A DNA stretch of 64,000 nt, taken from NCBI GenBank assembly GCA_002409595.1, contig DHNQ01000012.1, positions 36,849 through 100,848 of the forward strand, given 5' to 3'. This stretch comes from Dysgonomonas sp. UBA5412 (lineage in GTDB: Bacteria; Bacteroidota; Bacteroidia; Bacteroidales; Dysgonomonadaceae). The notes below the pieces were generated by a model. That model was given only the letters and a program-made list of their open reading frames with translations. It was not told the origin of the DNA and made no database searches. The stretch's first letter is position 1; the number at the start of each line of letters is the position of its first letter. Of the stretch, positions 18,329 to 27,078 are shown in pieces. The translations under genes were made by a program, and so were the position numbers.

Positions 18329-19299
18329 AATGGAACTCTTTTTTAGTCGAAATATTAGACCGGTATGAATTTTACCGGAAGGCATCTGACCGCTGGGATG
18401 AGGCTTCTAGTACTCCTCAGTATCTCCATCTGTTTGATAAATTTATTGCATCCAATTATCCTTCAGCCACAATCCTTACACAGGAGATCGTGGATAATTG
18501 GTGTAGCCAACGGGGCACAGAAAGCAATAATTCATGTCGCGCAAGAATTTATCCAACCATTATGTTTCTGAGATACTACATTGAACGTGAGTTTGTTGAC
18601 ATAAATTTACCATTGCTTCCGAAGAAACAGCCACAGATAAGTATTCCTCATCCTTTCACTGACGAAGAACTGTCCCGTTTTTTCAATGCTTGTGACAAAT
18701 ATCCATTTAATTACCGTCACCCAAAATCTTCAAAAATATTACAAATGTCACTGCCAGTCATGTTCAGACTATTGTTCAGCAGTGGCATTCGTACTACAGA
18801 ATTGCGAAAATTAGAAAGAAGAGACGTCAACCTTAAAAATGGTGTCTTGAATATATGTAAGTCTAAGGGACACGACCAGCATTATGTTGCTCTTCACGAC
18901 ACTATGTTGGGACTAATGAGAAAGTATGATGTTTCAATTGACAGATACTCCCCTGATCGAAAATATTTCTTTCAGTCATTTACAGGGAATATATATAGCC
19001 GAAGTTCATTAGCATATTATTTTCGTAATATATGGGGCACATGTAATCCATGCAAAGCTATTCCTTATGCTTTTCGTCATCACTTTGCTGTTGTAAATAT
19101 AAATAGTTGGAGTGGTGATGGAATGAAAAATCAAGGAAAGCTCTCCTATCTGGCAAAAGCTATGGGGCATAGGCAGATGCAAAGCACTGTCTACTACTAT
19201 TCCATTACACCTGGCCTGTCCGACATAATCAAAGAACTAACCGAAGAAGATTTTAACAATATAATACCAGATGTCAACTATGAGAAAAAAACAAGATGA
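18325..19299 (+). CDS. RIT tyrosine recombinase B
   Basis: A 324-residue tyrosine recombinase, the middle member of the trio. It keeps Arg I (SGIRTTEL), Lys (CKSKGHDQ), Arg II, His (MGHRQM) and the nucleophile Tyr (STVYYYS). The first His of the usual HxxR box is Tyr here (YAFRHH). It starts within the stop of recombinase A (ATGA) and its end overlaps recombinase C by 29 bases. Confidence 0.87.
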   Translation: MKWNSFLVEILDRYEFYRKASDRWDEASSTPQYLHLFDKFIASNYPSATILTQEIVDNWCSQRGTESNNSCRARIYPTIMFLRYYIEREFVDINLPLLPKKQPQISIPHPFTDEELSRFFNACDKYPFNYRHPKSSKILQMSLPVMFRLLFSSGIRTTELRKLERRDVNLKNGVLNICKSKGHDQHYVALHDTMLGLMRKYDVSIDRYSPDRKYFFQSFTGNIYSRSSLAYYFRNIWGTCNPCKAIPYAFRHHFAVVNINSWSGDGMKNQGKLSYLAKAMGHRQMQSTVYYYSITPGLSDIIKELTEEDFNNIIPDVNYEKKTR

Positions 19300-20326
19300 A
19301 ACGACCATTTGGTCTAAATATATTTATGAATGGCTGGGGAGCTATACTCCATCTATCTGTGGCAATAGTACACATACTATCAAAACTTATAGACTTACTC
19401 TGTCATTGTATATCCACTTTCTTTCTATCGAAATGGGAATTGGCATAGGCAACTTTACAGCTGACAACTTTTGTAAAGACAACATACAGAAATGGATTCT
19501 TTGGCTTCAAAATAAGCGTGACAACTCACCGGAAACGTGTAATAACCGTCTTGCAGCATTGCGTGCTTTTTTAAAGTTCGTCTCTGGGAAAAATATATGC
19601 TATGTCTATCTTTATAACCAGTCTCGGCTTATTCCTTACATAAAGATGCAAAAGAGAAAAATACAAGGAATGAGCAAAAAGGCTACTGCTGCCATCATTG
19701 CTGCTCCAGATTTAAACACGAAGACTGGTCGGCGTGACCACGTACTAATGATTTTAATCTATGCTACGGCAGCTCGAATTAATGAACTCTTATCTATAAA
19801 AATAGAGGACATACGCCTTGGGGCAGATAAACCGTATATAATGGTCTTAGGAAAAGGTGGTAAAATTAGGACTTTGTATCTGCTTCCTAAAGCAGTGTCT
19901 CACCTGAAGGCATATATAAAAGAGTTTCACGGGATAAAACCTCACCTTGAAGCTTATCTTTTTTATTCTCGTAATGACGGTATTTATGGTAAACTCAGTG
20001 ATGTGGCAGTTAATAAGCAACTAAAGAAACATGCTGATGTCGCACGGTTATCATGCAAAGAAGTACCGGATAATATACATGCACATATTTTCCGACATGC
20101 AAAAGCCACACATTGGCTCGACGATGGTATGCAAATTGTACAGATAAGTTATTTACTCGGCCATTCCAGCTTGAATACCACAATGAAATACCTCGACATC
20201 ACCACTGACCAAGAAATCAAAGCTCTGGAAACCCTTGAAGGTGAAGGATCGAGTAAAATCAATAGGAGTTGGAAAGGGCGAATAGATGAACTCACAGACA
20301 AAATGGGACTCATTAGTATCAAATAG
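19271..20326 (+). CDS. RIT tyrosine recombinase C
   Basis: A 351-residue tyrosine recombinase with a SAM-like N-terminal domain (~20-120) and a full catalytic set: Arg (TAARINEL), Lys (GKGGKIRT), HxxR (HIFRHA), His (LGHSSL) and Tyr (TTMKYLD). The start at 19271 lies inside the end of recombinase B; a second in-frame ATG occurs at 19280. A stem AAACCTTACC/GGTAAGGTTT (20337-20346 with 20391-20400) follows and could end transcription. Confidence 0.88.
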   Translation: MSTMRKKQDETTIWSKYIYEWLGSYTPSICGNSTHTIKTYRLTLSLYIHFLSIEMGIGIGNFTADNFCKDNIQKWILWLQNKRDNSPETCNNRLAALRAFLKFVSGKNICYVYLYNQSRLIPYIKMQKRKIQGMSKKATAAIIAAPDLNTKTGRRDHVLMILIYATAARINELLSIKIEDIRLGADKPYIMVLGKGGKIRTLYLLPKAVSHLKAYIKEFHGIKPHLEAYLFYSRNDGIYGKLSDVAVNKQLKKHADVARLSCKEVPDNIHAHIFRHAKATHWLDDGMQIVQISYLLGHSSLNTTMKYLDITTDQEIKALETLEGEGSSKINRSWKGRIDELTDKMGLISIK

Positions 20327-20391
20327 TTCATTATTACAAACCTTACCTATTAATATTAATCAGATTGATAGTTAGTTGATTAATCAAAAAG

Positions 20392-20420
20392 GTAAGGTTT
20401 TTATAAAGGTTAGGATAATC
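20392..20420. repeat. RIT right terminal inverted repeat
   Basis: Ends AAAGGTTAGGATAATC and is the inverted copy of 16966-16994. Base 20421 is the last base of the intact PcfK N-terminal coding part. Confidence 0.9.
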
Positions 20421-20627
20421 ATAGTAATGTACTGCCATCCCGAAAATTTCATCGTCATGGAATCCTATACAACCACTTTTTTGTACTTCGTTGAGAATAT
20501 AGGTTATACACTCGTCTATGCTCTTGTTAGGAGTAGTTGAGTATTTCCACTCGAATAGAGAATCGCTCGCTGCACGTTGTTCTAAATAGGCTTGTATCGT
20601 ATTTTTGAAATGATTAGTTGCTTTCAT
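20421..20627 (-). pseudogene. PcfK-like gene, 5' fragment
   Basis: Encodes 69 residues from MKATNHFKNTIQAYLEQR to DDEIFGMAVHYY, the first half of a PcfK-like protein. The frame then enters the RIT element and stops after about 25 foreign residues (at 20343). The family occurs beside PcfJ on conjugative elements. Confidence 0.8.
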
Positions 20628-20681
20628 ATTGTTTTGGTATTGTAGGGCAGGGTTACTGCCCCATGATGATACTTCTTTGAA

Positions 20682-20891
20682 TTATTTTCTATATGTAGGG
20701 ATGATTAGCTTTAAGTTTTCATTTTTCAAAAACTTTCTGCCACATTCGCAGACAATATGTGTTTCGGTTGTCCGAGTAATCCTACGTGTAACTTCTTTGT
20801 GGCAGATATATGGTTTTCCGTTTATAAATCCGTTTTCAATATCGCCTGTGATATGGTATTCTTTACCTATTTCAATTTCTTGTACTTTCAT
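20682..20891 (-). CDS. Small ICE protein with CxC motif
   Basis: A 69-residue protein, beginning MKVQEIEIGKEYHITGD, with IVCECGRKF near the middle. It lies 5 bp downstream of the larger gene at 20897-21904 and just upstream of pcfK, so it is probably cotranscribed. I do not recognise the family. A single CxC plus basic residues could suit metal or nucleic-acid binding, but this is a guess. Confidence 0.55.
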   Translation of the reverse strand: MKVQEIEIGKEYHITGDIENGFINGKPYICHKEVTRRITRTTETHIVCECGRKFLKNENLKLIIPTYRK

Positions 20892-20896
20892 GGTTA

Positions 20897-21904
20897 TTAT
20901 GCTTTTAGGTTTAATACTGTTTCTAACTCAGATTTTTTTATACGGCTGAATATCCACCCTGCTTGTTTCTCATTGTTGTGTGTCAATCTTGGGTTGAACT
21001 TTCCACCCATAGCAGACAATAGGTCTTTGATGGCTCTTGTATCTCCAAATAGGGCGATTGCTTTTTCTGAATAATCTACTATCTCAAAAGAAAGATTATC
21101 TGTTGTGGTGGCTATTTCTACTGAAGTTGTTTTTTTCTCTGTTCTCAACGTTTTGATATGGATATTATCGGGATTCCCTGCTACAAATGAAAATTCATTG
21201 CCTATATTTTCTCGGTTATAGATAGGTGCTTTCTTGATTATCCAACCGCAGTAATAGCTTTCGCCCAAATAGAAGCCATGCCCCATTGAGTATTTTTCCC
21301 GATGCTCATAATCTTCGTTATATTCTGCTAAATGGCTTGTCTCTTCAAAATTACCTGCGTGTTTACGCATCTCGGAAAAGATGTCTCTTTGGTGTTTGGA
21401 AAAGCCGAGTATAACAGTTCGGACAGTTTTAGATGCAAAATAGTCGGTTTGACTATCGGATTCATCTTGCTTCAAACAGGCAATAATAAGTGCTTGTGCA
21501 TCTTCGGGGAGATTCTCTTGTAACCATTGGCGACCGATAACCCGAATAGCTTCCCTTTGCTTTTCTTCCTTCCGTTCTTGTTCTATTTGATTGACTTTCT
21601 TTTCTTGTGCTTTGGCATAGAGTTCCGCAACTTCTTCATTGGTTTTGAATTGTGGGTTCTCGTCATCATAGTAGATACCTATTCCAAACTTCTCACTCAA
21701 TGGACGGATAAGGCTTGTGGTATCAAAAGAATAGTCCCTAAGATTGATTAACTTATAATCAATGCCCCATTGGTCTTTGGTTATCTTATATACTACATAC
21801 TTGGGATAACTGTAACCTTCCATCTGTACGATTTGATTGACTGATACGGTTTGTTGGTCTGTATCTATTTCTTTTCCTGCGAATAATAAAAATTGCTTTG
21901 CCAT
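20897..21904 (-). CDS. Conserved ICE hypothetical protein
   Basis: A 335-residue protein. The central part (~95-120) is a highly charged Glu/Lys/Arg helix; the C-terminus (ALFGDTRAIKDLLSAMGGKF...GWIFSR) resembles a small module found at the ends of several plasmid- and ICE-encoded proteins (GGKFN...GWIFS). No catalytic motif is evident. It heads the leftward set that includes pcfK and pcfJ. The function is unknown. Confidence 0.6.
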   Translation of the reverse strand: MAKQFLLFAGKEIDTDQQTVSVNQIVQMEGYSYPKYVVYKITKDQWGIDYKLINLRDYSFDTTSLIRPLSEKFGIGIYYDDENPQFKTNEEVAELYAKAQEKKVNQIEQERKEEKQREAIRVIGRQWLQENLPEDAQALIIACLKQDESDSQTDYFASKTVRTVILGFSKHQRDIFSEMRKHAGNFEETSHLAEYNEDYEHREKYSMGHGFYLGESYYCGWIIKKAPIYNRENIGNEFSFVAGNPDNIHIKTLRTEKKTTSVEIATTTDNLSFEIVDYSEKAIALFGDTRAIKDLLSAMGGKFNPRLTHNNEKQAGWIFSRIKKSELETVLNLKA

Positions 21905-21915
21905 GATTGTAGAAT

Positions 21916-22200
21916 TTAAAAGATGATTGTTATTAAAATTGCTGTTACCGCAATCAGAAAAAGGATAGAAAGAATAGAGAAAACAACTTTGATAGACAGT
22001 CGTATGATTTTAAGCACACTGCTGATAAGTATATACACTCCAACAACACTAAATACAGAGATTCCACTCTGATAAAGCAAGTACCCACAAAGAGCCACAA
22101 ATGCTACCTTCAAACCAAATTTTATGATGATTCCGGAGGTGAGGGAGTTTTGTTTCAATATTTCTTTTTCGTTTCTCATAACTGCGACATTTTTTTTCAT
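21916..22200 (-). CDS. Small membrane protein
   Basis: A 94-residue protein with two or three hydrophobic segments (about residues 25-45, 48-65 and 73-94) after a charged N-terminus. It starts 491 bp from the next gene on the right and runs 11 bp ahead of the 335-residue ICE protein. I do not recognise it; the gene spacing supports expression. Confidence 0.5.
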   Translation of the reverse strand: MKKNVAVMRNEKEILKQNSLTSGIIIKFGLKVAFVALCGYLLYQSGISVFSVVGVYILISSVLKIIRLSIKVVFSILSILFLIAVTAILITIIF

Positions 22201-22235
22201 GCGTCATCCATCGGATCGGTCGTTTTATGTTTCAA

Positions 22236-22377
22236 GGGCAACAAAAGGGTATAGGAGTTTTAGGCAGGCATATTTTTTCGGAATAAATACACTCGCCTGA
22301 AAGGAAAGAGGAAGATTTGTTTTGAAAACCGCAAGGCTCTGAATATGCAGCCCTAAAACCCGTTCATACCTTTGCCC
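22236..22377. other. Structured non-coding region in the ICE
   Basis: The 490-bp gap 22201-22692 holds no gene but contains nested inverted repeats: GGGCAA 22236-22241 with TTGCCC 22372-22377; GGTAT 22248-22252 with ATACC 22366-22370; TTTTAGG 22258-22264 with CCTAAAA 22352-22358; CATATT 22269-22274 with AATATG 22342-22347. They enclose a ~67-nt open loop. Possible roles are a structured RNA, a recombination site or a nicking site; I cannot choose. Confidence 0.5.
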
Positions 22378-22656
22378 GATGAACAGAAAGACCGAGCAGA
22401 GGCTGACATATCACTAATGTGGAGTAGTTATAAAAAGAGAAATGAAAAGGGAAATCTTAAAAATATAGTTTATAATAAAAACTGATTCGCATCAGTTGCT
22501 TCCAAGTGTACACCAACCGGATGTACTCTTGCTTTTTCAATCCGAGACTTTTTCCGAAGTGGAAGTTATTGATGTAATTGCAGAATAGAAAGTAATAGTT
22601 CGTATTCAAATTACAAATCGGATAACAAACGTAGGAAAGGGTCGCAGGATTATATT

Positions 22657-22664
22657 TATCTTTG
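22657..22664 (+). promoter_or_regulatory. Promoter -7 box of the histone H1-like gene
   Basis: TATCTTTG fits the Bacteroidetes -7 consensus TAnnTTTG and lies 29 bp before the ATG at 22693. No clear -33 TTG is seen. Confidence 0.5.
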
Positions 22665-22692
22665 CCTTTCTAATTTTAAAACTGAAAATATA

Positions 22693-22869
22693 ATGAAACA
22701 GCTAGTAGAAAACCTAAACCAATTATTTGCAGATTTCGCAAAAGATGCAGCATCACAAGTAGAAAGTGGAAACAAAGCGGCAGGAACAAGAGCCAGAAAA
22801 TCATCTTTGGCTATTGAGAAAGCATTGAAGGAATTTAGAAAAGTGTCGATTGAGGAGTCTAAAAAATAA
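22693..22869 (+). CDS. Histone H1-like small protein
   Basis: A 58-residue basic, Ala- and Lys-rich protein: MKQLVENLNQLFADFAKDAA, then GNKAAGTRARKSSLAIEKAL and FRKVSIEESKK. This closely fits the short histone H1-like family of Bacteroidetes, thought to bind DNA or RNA non-specifically. It has its own promoter box upstream and a strong terminator downstream. Whether it belongs to the ICE or the chromosome is unclear. Confidence 0.8.
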   Translation: MKQLVENLNQLFADFAKDAASQVESGNKAAGTRARKSSLAIEKALKEFRKVSIEESKK

Positions 22870-22892
22870 AATAATCCTCCTTGTAAAACAAC

Positions 22893-22935
22893 AAAAGGAC
22901 TATCCATATTTTAGGGTAGTCCTTTGTTATTTATG
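22893..22935 (+). terminator. Terminator after the histone H1-like gene
   Basis: Stem AAAGGACTA with TAGTCCTTT around an ~13-base loop, followed by GTTATTTAT. Confidence 0.75.
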
Positions 22936-23226
22936 GGTTATAAAATTAGCTTAAAAGATATTTTAAGTATCAAAAGATTGTATATCTTTGTCCTAACGAG
23001 CTATTTGAATCTATGAAAATCGAAGCAGTGTTAAGAATTCGGGTTGTTTCTAAGTCGTTACCCATTCTTTGCTTTTACCACACTAACTGCTTGCGTATTA
23101 AATAAATAAACTTTTATTATTTTGTTCAGGTACAAAGGTACATTTTTAATCATAAAAAAATGTATATAAAATAAGACCGGCTAATATCAAATTATATCAA
23201 CCGGTCTCACATGTTATATAGGTTTA
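22936..23226. other. Gap at the ICE/chromosome border
   Basis: A TATCTTTG promoter-like box at about 22983 is followed by a 30-codon frame (23013-23105, starting MKIEAVLRIRVVSKS and rich in Arg/Lys/Ser). I do not recognise the peptide; it may be a leader peptide, a remnant or chance. The rest is AT-rich sequence up to the DoxX terminator. The ICE attachment site may lie here, but no repeat pair is visible in the window. Confidence 0.3.
23170..23212 (-). terminator. Terminator of the doxX gene
   Basis: AGACCGG (23174-23180) pairs with CCGGTCT (23201-23207); on the minus strand it is followed by TTATTTTATA. It lies 15 bp past the DoxX stop. Confidence 0.65.
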
Positions 23227-23637
23227 TTAGTCCCAACTATTTTTTGTACTAAGAGAGTACTTTCCTCCACCGGTAAATACTAAAGCAAGAGCCGCAAAGA
23301 AATACAAAGCCTGCAACTCTATAGTCCATCCTCCTGTCTGACTCAAAGAGAAAATATCTCCGGCATGAGCCAAAGTCACAGCAACAATCATATTAAAAGC
23401 AAAAATAGCAGAAGCTATACGTGTACCATATCCTACAATGATAAACAACGGTGCGATTATTTCACCCACATATACACCATATGCTATAAATGATGGTAAG
23501 CCTGAATCAACTACGGTCTGCTCGATAAACCCGACGCCATGAGAAAGTTTTGCAATTCCGTGTAACAACATTAGTATTCCTATGCTAAGTCGGATTATCA
23601 GTAACCCCAAATCATTGTTTTTTTCAAATATTCTCAT
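23227..23637 (-). CDS. DoxX-family membrane protein
   Basis: A 136-residue protein with four membrane segments and the DoxX pattern near the start (LLIIRLSIGILMLLHGIAKL) and in the middle (GVYVGEIIAPLFIIVGYGTRIAS). DoxX-like proteins are small quinone/redox-associated membrane proteins whose exact role is often unknown. It is a single gene with its own terminator. Confidence 0.85.
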   Translation of the reverse strand: MRIFEKNNDLGLLIIRLSIGILMLLHGIAKLSHGVGFIEQTVVDSGLPSFIAYGVYVGEIIAPLFIIVGYGTRIASAIFAFNMIVAVTLAHAGDIFSLSQTGGWTIELQALYFFAALALVFTGGGKYSLSTKNSWD

Positions 23638-23728
23638 GTATATCTAGTTTAATTTAATAACTATAATTTCAGAATAATAAAAACAATCTGATAAAAAAAA
23701 TGTTCATCTGTATTTTCTTAAAAAATCA

Positions 23729-24601
23729 TTATTGAGAAAGTACAAATGGTATAGGAAGCATAACTTCCATAGCAGTAGGTTTTCCATCTTTGATACCGGG
23801 TATCCATTTTGGCATTTTTTTGACAAGATAAAAAGCTTCGTCATTGCAATCTCTGTATATTCCTCTAAATAATGCAATTCTTGATATTTCACCTTCTGAC
23901 GAAATTAACAAGTTGAATATAACCCGTCCTTCAATTTTCATTTGTAATGCCCGCTTGGGATATTTCAGGTTGGCTTGAATATATGCTGTTAGAGCATCCT
24001 CTCCTCCCGGAAATTGAGGGGCTTTATTAAGAAGGGGATCGACTGTCTTTACTATTGTAGAATTATCTTTCTCAACTGCAACAGAATCTTTTTGTTCGGA
24101 TATGCTCTGACTTTCATCTATAAGTAATGCTCCTATATATTCATCGTCTTTTGCCCCATTTTCACTCATTTGCTCTGCCTGAGCAATAATATCGTCATTC
24201 AATGTAAAATTTATCTGTAATTGGCGTTTTAACTTTACGTTCTTATCGGCATGAGATGTAACCTCCCATTTTGGCAATGAATGTATTGCTCGTACAACTT
24301 CATCGTCTGCTAAAGGATCAAATCCTTTTACTATTTGTACTTCATCTATCCTACCCTCACTATTTACAGAGAATAGAACATCAACCTCGCCTTCCATCTT
24401 TATTTTAGCCAAAATATACGGATATCTTATTGCATTTTCCAGATATCTACATAAACTTATCTCTTCATCAGATAGAGATACATTTGGTTCTGTAAGTGAG
24501 GTATTTGGGGAAATTTTGACAGAGACTCCATTCTGAGCTTTTAATATTGGAAAAACAACAGCAAAAAAGGCAACAAATACAATTATTTTCTTCAATGACA
24601 T
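23729..24601 (-). CDS. Exported protein with two TonB C-terminal domains
   Basis: A 290-residue protein with a signal peptide/anchor (residues 1-22), a first TonB-C domain (~50-130: YLENAIRYPYILAKIKMEGEV.., VLFSVNSEGRIDEVQIVKGFDPLADDEVVRA) and a second (~195-288: FPGGEDALTAYIQANLKYP, ALQMKIEGRVIFNLLISSEGEIS). It lacks the Pro-rich spanning region of true TonB, so it may be a periplasmic adaptor rather than an energy transducer. It is a single gene. Confidence 0.75.
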   Translation of the reverse strand: MSLKKIIVFVAFFAVVFPILKAQNGVSVKISPNTSLTEPNVSLSDEEISLCRYLENAIRYPYILAKIKMEGEVDVLFSVNSEGRIDEVQIVKGFDPLADDEVVRAIHSLPKWEVTSHADKNVKLKRQLQINFTLNDDIIAQAEQMSENGAKDDEYIGALLIDESQSISEQKDSVAVEKDNSTIVKTVDPLLNKAPQFPGGEDALTAYIQANLKYPKRALQMKIEGRVIFNLLISSEGEISRIALFRGIYRDCNDEAFYLVKKMPKWIPGIKDGKPTAMEVMLPIPFVLSQ

Positions 24602-24769
24602 TTAATATCTTAATTATGAAAATTTACTCTGTACAAAGATTTATAAAAATAGATTTAACTCCAAACATATAAATTTAAGAATTGATATTATTCAGCTTAG
24701 AATGCTTAAAACATACTAAAAAAGAAATTTTGAAAATCGAATAAATATATTTTACGATAAGACATAAAA

Positions 24770-24806
24770 ATAAAATGAGCCGAAACTAATGTCCGGCTCA
24801 TTTTAT
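24770..24806 (-). terminator. Terminator of the DUF805 gene
   Basis: AAAATGAGCCG (24772-24782) pairs with CGGCTCATTTT (24794-24804). It is symmetric, so it could act on either strand; it lies just past the DUF805 stop. Confidence 0.8.
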
Positions 24807-24828
24807 ATAGGATAAAATATCTGTTGTC

Positions 24829-25191
24829 TTATACAGTTTGATCTGCTTTAGGATCTGAACCATACAGATTATCACCTTTCTCTCCTTCTGTTATCAAAAG
24901 GATAATATTATAGATAGGGATTAAAATAAACCAACCACTTTTGCCAACATCATGCATTCTTCTCACAGCCACAGCAATCGTTGGTATCAATAGAGCCAAA
25001 ACAAGTAACCCAATAAGGCCTAATACTATACTACCTAAGGTAGAAGATATAAACATAAGAATAATGGCTAAAATATAAGCAGCGATTATTATTATATTAT
25101 AAAATAATATGAACATCCAATACTCCTTGCGTCTAGCTCTTCCATTAAAATCTGCGTAACGCTCTTTTATTACTTTTAAAAACCACTCCAT
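24829..25191 (-). CDS. DUF805 inner-membrane protein
   Basis: A 120-residue protein with the DUF805 hallmarks FNGRARRKEYWMF at the start, two or three membrane helices, and the final VRRMHDVGKSGWFILIPIYN. The family (YhaH/YhaI-like) is widespread and its function is unknown. Confidence 0.88.
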   Translation of the reverse strand: MEWFLKVIKERYADFNGRARRKEYWMFILFYNIIIIAAYILAIILMFISSTLGSIVLGLIGLLVLALLIPTIAVAVRRMHDVGKSGWFILIPIYNIILLITEGEKGDNLYGSDPKADQTV

Positions 25192-25387
25192 GTTTCAATT
25201 CAATTTAGTTTATATTAAAATAAGATAATTTGTGAATATATTGTGCGACTTGTTTTATTTACATTTGTTAGTTTGTGCAATTGCATATGTTAAGTAACCA
25301 CAAAAATAATAAAAAAGGGATACAACTACAAATTAATATTCAGTTCAATTGTTTTTATCAGGAAATAAAAATTTAAGACTATTTCTA

Positions 25388-25417
25388 TTGGAAATAAAAA
25401 ACTATGCACTATATTTG
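25388..25417 (+). promoter_or_regulatory. Promoter of the ABC/GntR operon
   Basis: TTG at 25388-25390 and TATATTTG at 25410-25417, 19 bp apart, match the Bacteroidetes -33/-7 arrangement. It lies 31 bp before the ATPase ATG. The GntR regulator of the operon is a candidate to bind here. Confidence 0.65.
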
Positions 25418-25447
25418 CAGTGTTCTATTAAACTAATACACTAAAAT

Positions 25448-26284
25448 ATGGTAACAATTAATAATCTCAGTTTCTATTATAATAAGAAAAGACCAGTATT
25501 TGATAATGTTTCCTTCAATATCAAAAATGGAATATACGGGCTACTCGGGGAGAATGGTGTTGGCAAAACAACATTCTTACATCTCATCAGTGGACTTTGC
25601 TTTCCCAAAAATGGAAGTTGCAAAGTTTTAGAATACGAATCAGCTCTTCGGAATCCGAATATGCTAAAAGAAATCTTTTTTCTACCCGAAGAATTTCAAG
25701 CACCCAATATATTGATAAAAGATTTTATTAAATATAATTCAGTATTCTATCCTAATTTCAGTGAAATTCAGTTTGAAGCGTACCTAAACGATTTTCATGT
25801 AGAAAAAGACAGAAAAATATCCGAGTTATCTTTAGGGCAAAAAAAGAAAGTATTGATAGCCTATGCACTTGCTCTTAATACCCGAATAACATTATTAGAC
25901 GAACCTACTAATGGACTGGATATACCATCAAAATCACAATTCAGAAAGATTATAGCTTCTGCCTTTGATGAAGAAAAATGTATATTAATCTCGACGCATC
26001 AGGTACGCGATTTAGAGAATTTGATTGATCCGATAATCATTCTTGATCGCAACGAAGTCTTACTAAACAATTCGGTAGAAGAGATAACAAGGAAATTACT
26101 ATTCTCATATACTTCTTACAAACCGGAGGATACTTTATTTTGCGAACAGACAATGCAAGGTTATTCAACCGTACAGGAGAATACCTATAACGAAGAAAGC
26201 ATTCTGAATATAGAAACTCTCTTTAATGCAGTTATAAATAACAAGAAAAGAATTAAAGAATTGTTTAATACTTCTAACAGATAA
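25448..26284 (+). CDS. ABC transporter ATP-binding protein
   Basis: A 278-residue ATPase with Walker A (GLLGENGVGKTTFL, ~residues 32-45), Q-loop region, signature LSLGQKKKVLIA (~121-132), Walker B ITLLDEPTNGLD (~140-151) and switch His (STHQVRDLE). It is first in an operon with a permease, a GntR regulator and a tiny membrane protein; GntR-linked ABC exporters of this layout (YtrA/YtrB type) often respond to cell-envelope stress or antibiotics. The substrate is unknown. Confidence 0.9.
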   Translation: MVTINNLSFYYNKKRPVFDNVSFNIKNGIYGLLGENGVGKTTFLHLISGLCFPKNGSCKVLEYESALRNPNMLKEIFFLPEEFQAPNILIKDFIKYNSVFYPNFSEIQFEAYLNDFHVEKDRKISELSLGQKKKVLIAYALALNTRITLLDEPTNGLDIPSKSQFRKIIASAFDEEKCILISTHQVRDLENLIDPIIILDRNEVLLNNSVEEITRKLLFSYTSYKPEDTLFCEQTMQGYSTVQENTYNEESILNIETLFNAVINNKKRIKELFNTSNR

Positions 26285-26288
26285 TAAA

Positions 26289-27074
26289 ATGGATACAGTA
26301 TTTAATATAAAACGCTTTTGGAACTTAGGAAAACGTAGTTTTTTCTTATCTAAAATACATTATTTATATATTTTAGGTGGACTTACCGGGTTGTATATAT
26401 TATCAATGCTACTATACATATTAGTAGAAGTACATTTGAGTGGAGTTCTATTTATGGTAGCAGGATTTATTATTGTCACATCGCCTTGTTTCTTGGAAAA
26501 AAATATAAACAGGCACTCAGGTGTATTCGATTTCATGACTCCGGCATCCTCTTTCGAGAAATATCTCAATATTTGGGTCAAAAATATATTGATATTTCCA
26601 ATACTTATATTTGCTGTGATATTTTTGTTAAACCTAATTTCTGGTATTATCCCGAATGAAAGCGTAAATGAGCATGCAATCAAAATGTCAACTAGCAATA
26701 TATTCAAAAGCAATACAATAACGTTTCTGTTATCAACACAGGCATACTTTCTTGCAGGACACTTATATTTTAAAAAATATGCTTTTGCAAAAACAACATT
26801 AACAATCCTATCCTTCTATATGCTCTTAATCTGTATCGGAATAATTGTAGTATATATGATTTATCAGGGAGGAAGTATGACCTTCAACCTTTCCTCTAAT
26901 ACAGAGGCTTCTCATATAACCGCATACAAATCCGGTCAGGATCTTGGAGAGTCAATCTCTTTATCAATATTGCATGACAAAACAATAAAAATATTAAACA
27001 TAGTGGTAGGAATCGTTATGATTGGAGGACTATGGATTGTAAGTTTCTTCAAATTAAGAGAAACAGAAATATAA
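26289..27074 (+). CDS. ABC transporter permease
   Basis: A 261-residue protein with about six membrane helices (starting ~25-45, 50-70, 97-115, 147-163, 170-195 and 236-252). It has no recognisable soluble domain. It starts 4 bp after the ATPase gene and is followed 4 bp later by the GntR gene, so it is the membrane partner of that ATPase. Confidence 0.82.
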   Translation: MDTVFNIKRFWNLGKRSFFLSKIHYLYILGGLTGLYILSMLLYILVEVHLSGVLFMVAGFIIVTSPCFLEKNINRHSGVFDFMTPASSFEKYLNIWVKNILIFPILIFAVIFLLNLISGIIPNESVNEHAIKMSTSNIFKSNTITFLLSTQAYFLAGHLYFKKYAFAKTTLTILSFYMLLICIGIIVVYMIYQGGSMTFNLSSNTEASHITAYKSGQDLGESISLSILHDKTIKILNIVVGIVMIGGLWIVSFFKLRETEI

Positions 27075-27078
27075 GATT

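Larger units (their letters stand above)
16938..20420 (+). mobile_element. Recombinase-in-trio (RIT) element inserted in pcfK
   Basis: A 3,483-bp insertion carrying three overlapping tyrosine recombinase genes in one direction, the hallmark of RIT elements. It is bounded by 29-bp terminal inverted repeats with one mismatch (16966-16994 and 20392-20420). It splits the PcfK-like gene exactly between the codons for HYY and DEID; the trinucleotide GAT is present at both junctions. Removing 16938-20420 restores an uninterrupted 138-residue frame. The left end has an additional palindrome, making the two ends unequal. Confidence 0.88.
1..23110. mobile_element. Partial integrative conjugative element (Bacteroides CTn type)
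   Basis: The block joins tra genes (traK to traQ) reading rightward with PcfJ/PcfK, DUF3873 and other ICE genes reading leftward, around a metal-efflux cassette. This mix is typical of Bacteroidetes conjugative transposons. The left end lies outside the window. The right limit is set loosely, after the last ICE-like gene and before the chromosomal DoxX gene; I could not identify an att repeat or an integrase. Three secondary insertions (IS110, an IS21-end element, a RIT element) and two broken genes show the element is decaying, or at least heavily parasitised. Confidence 0.75.
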
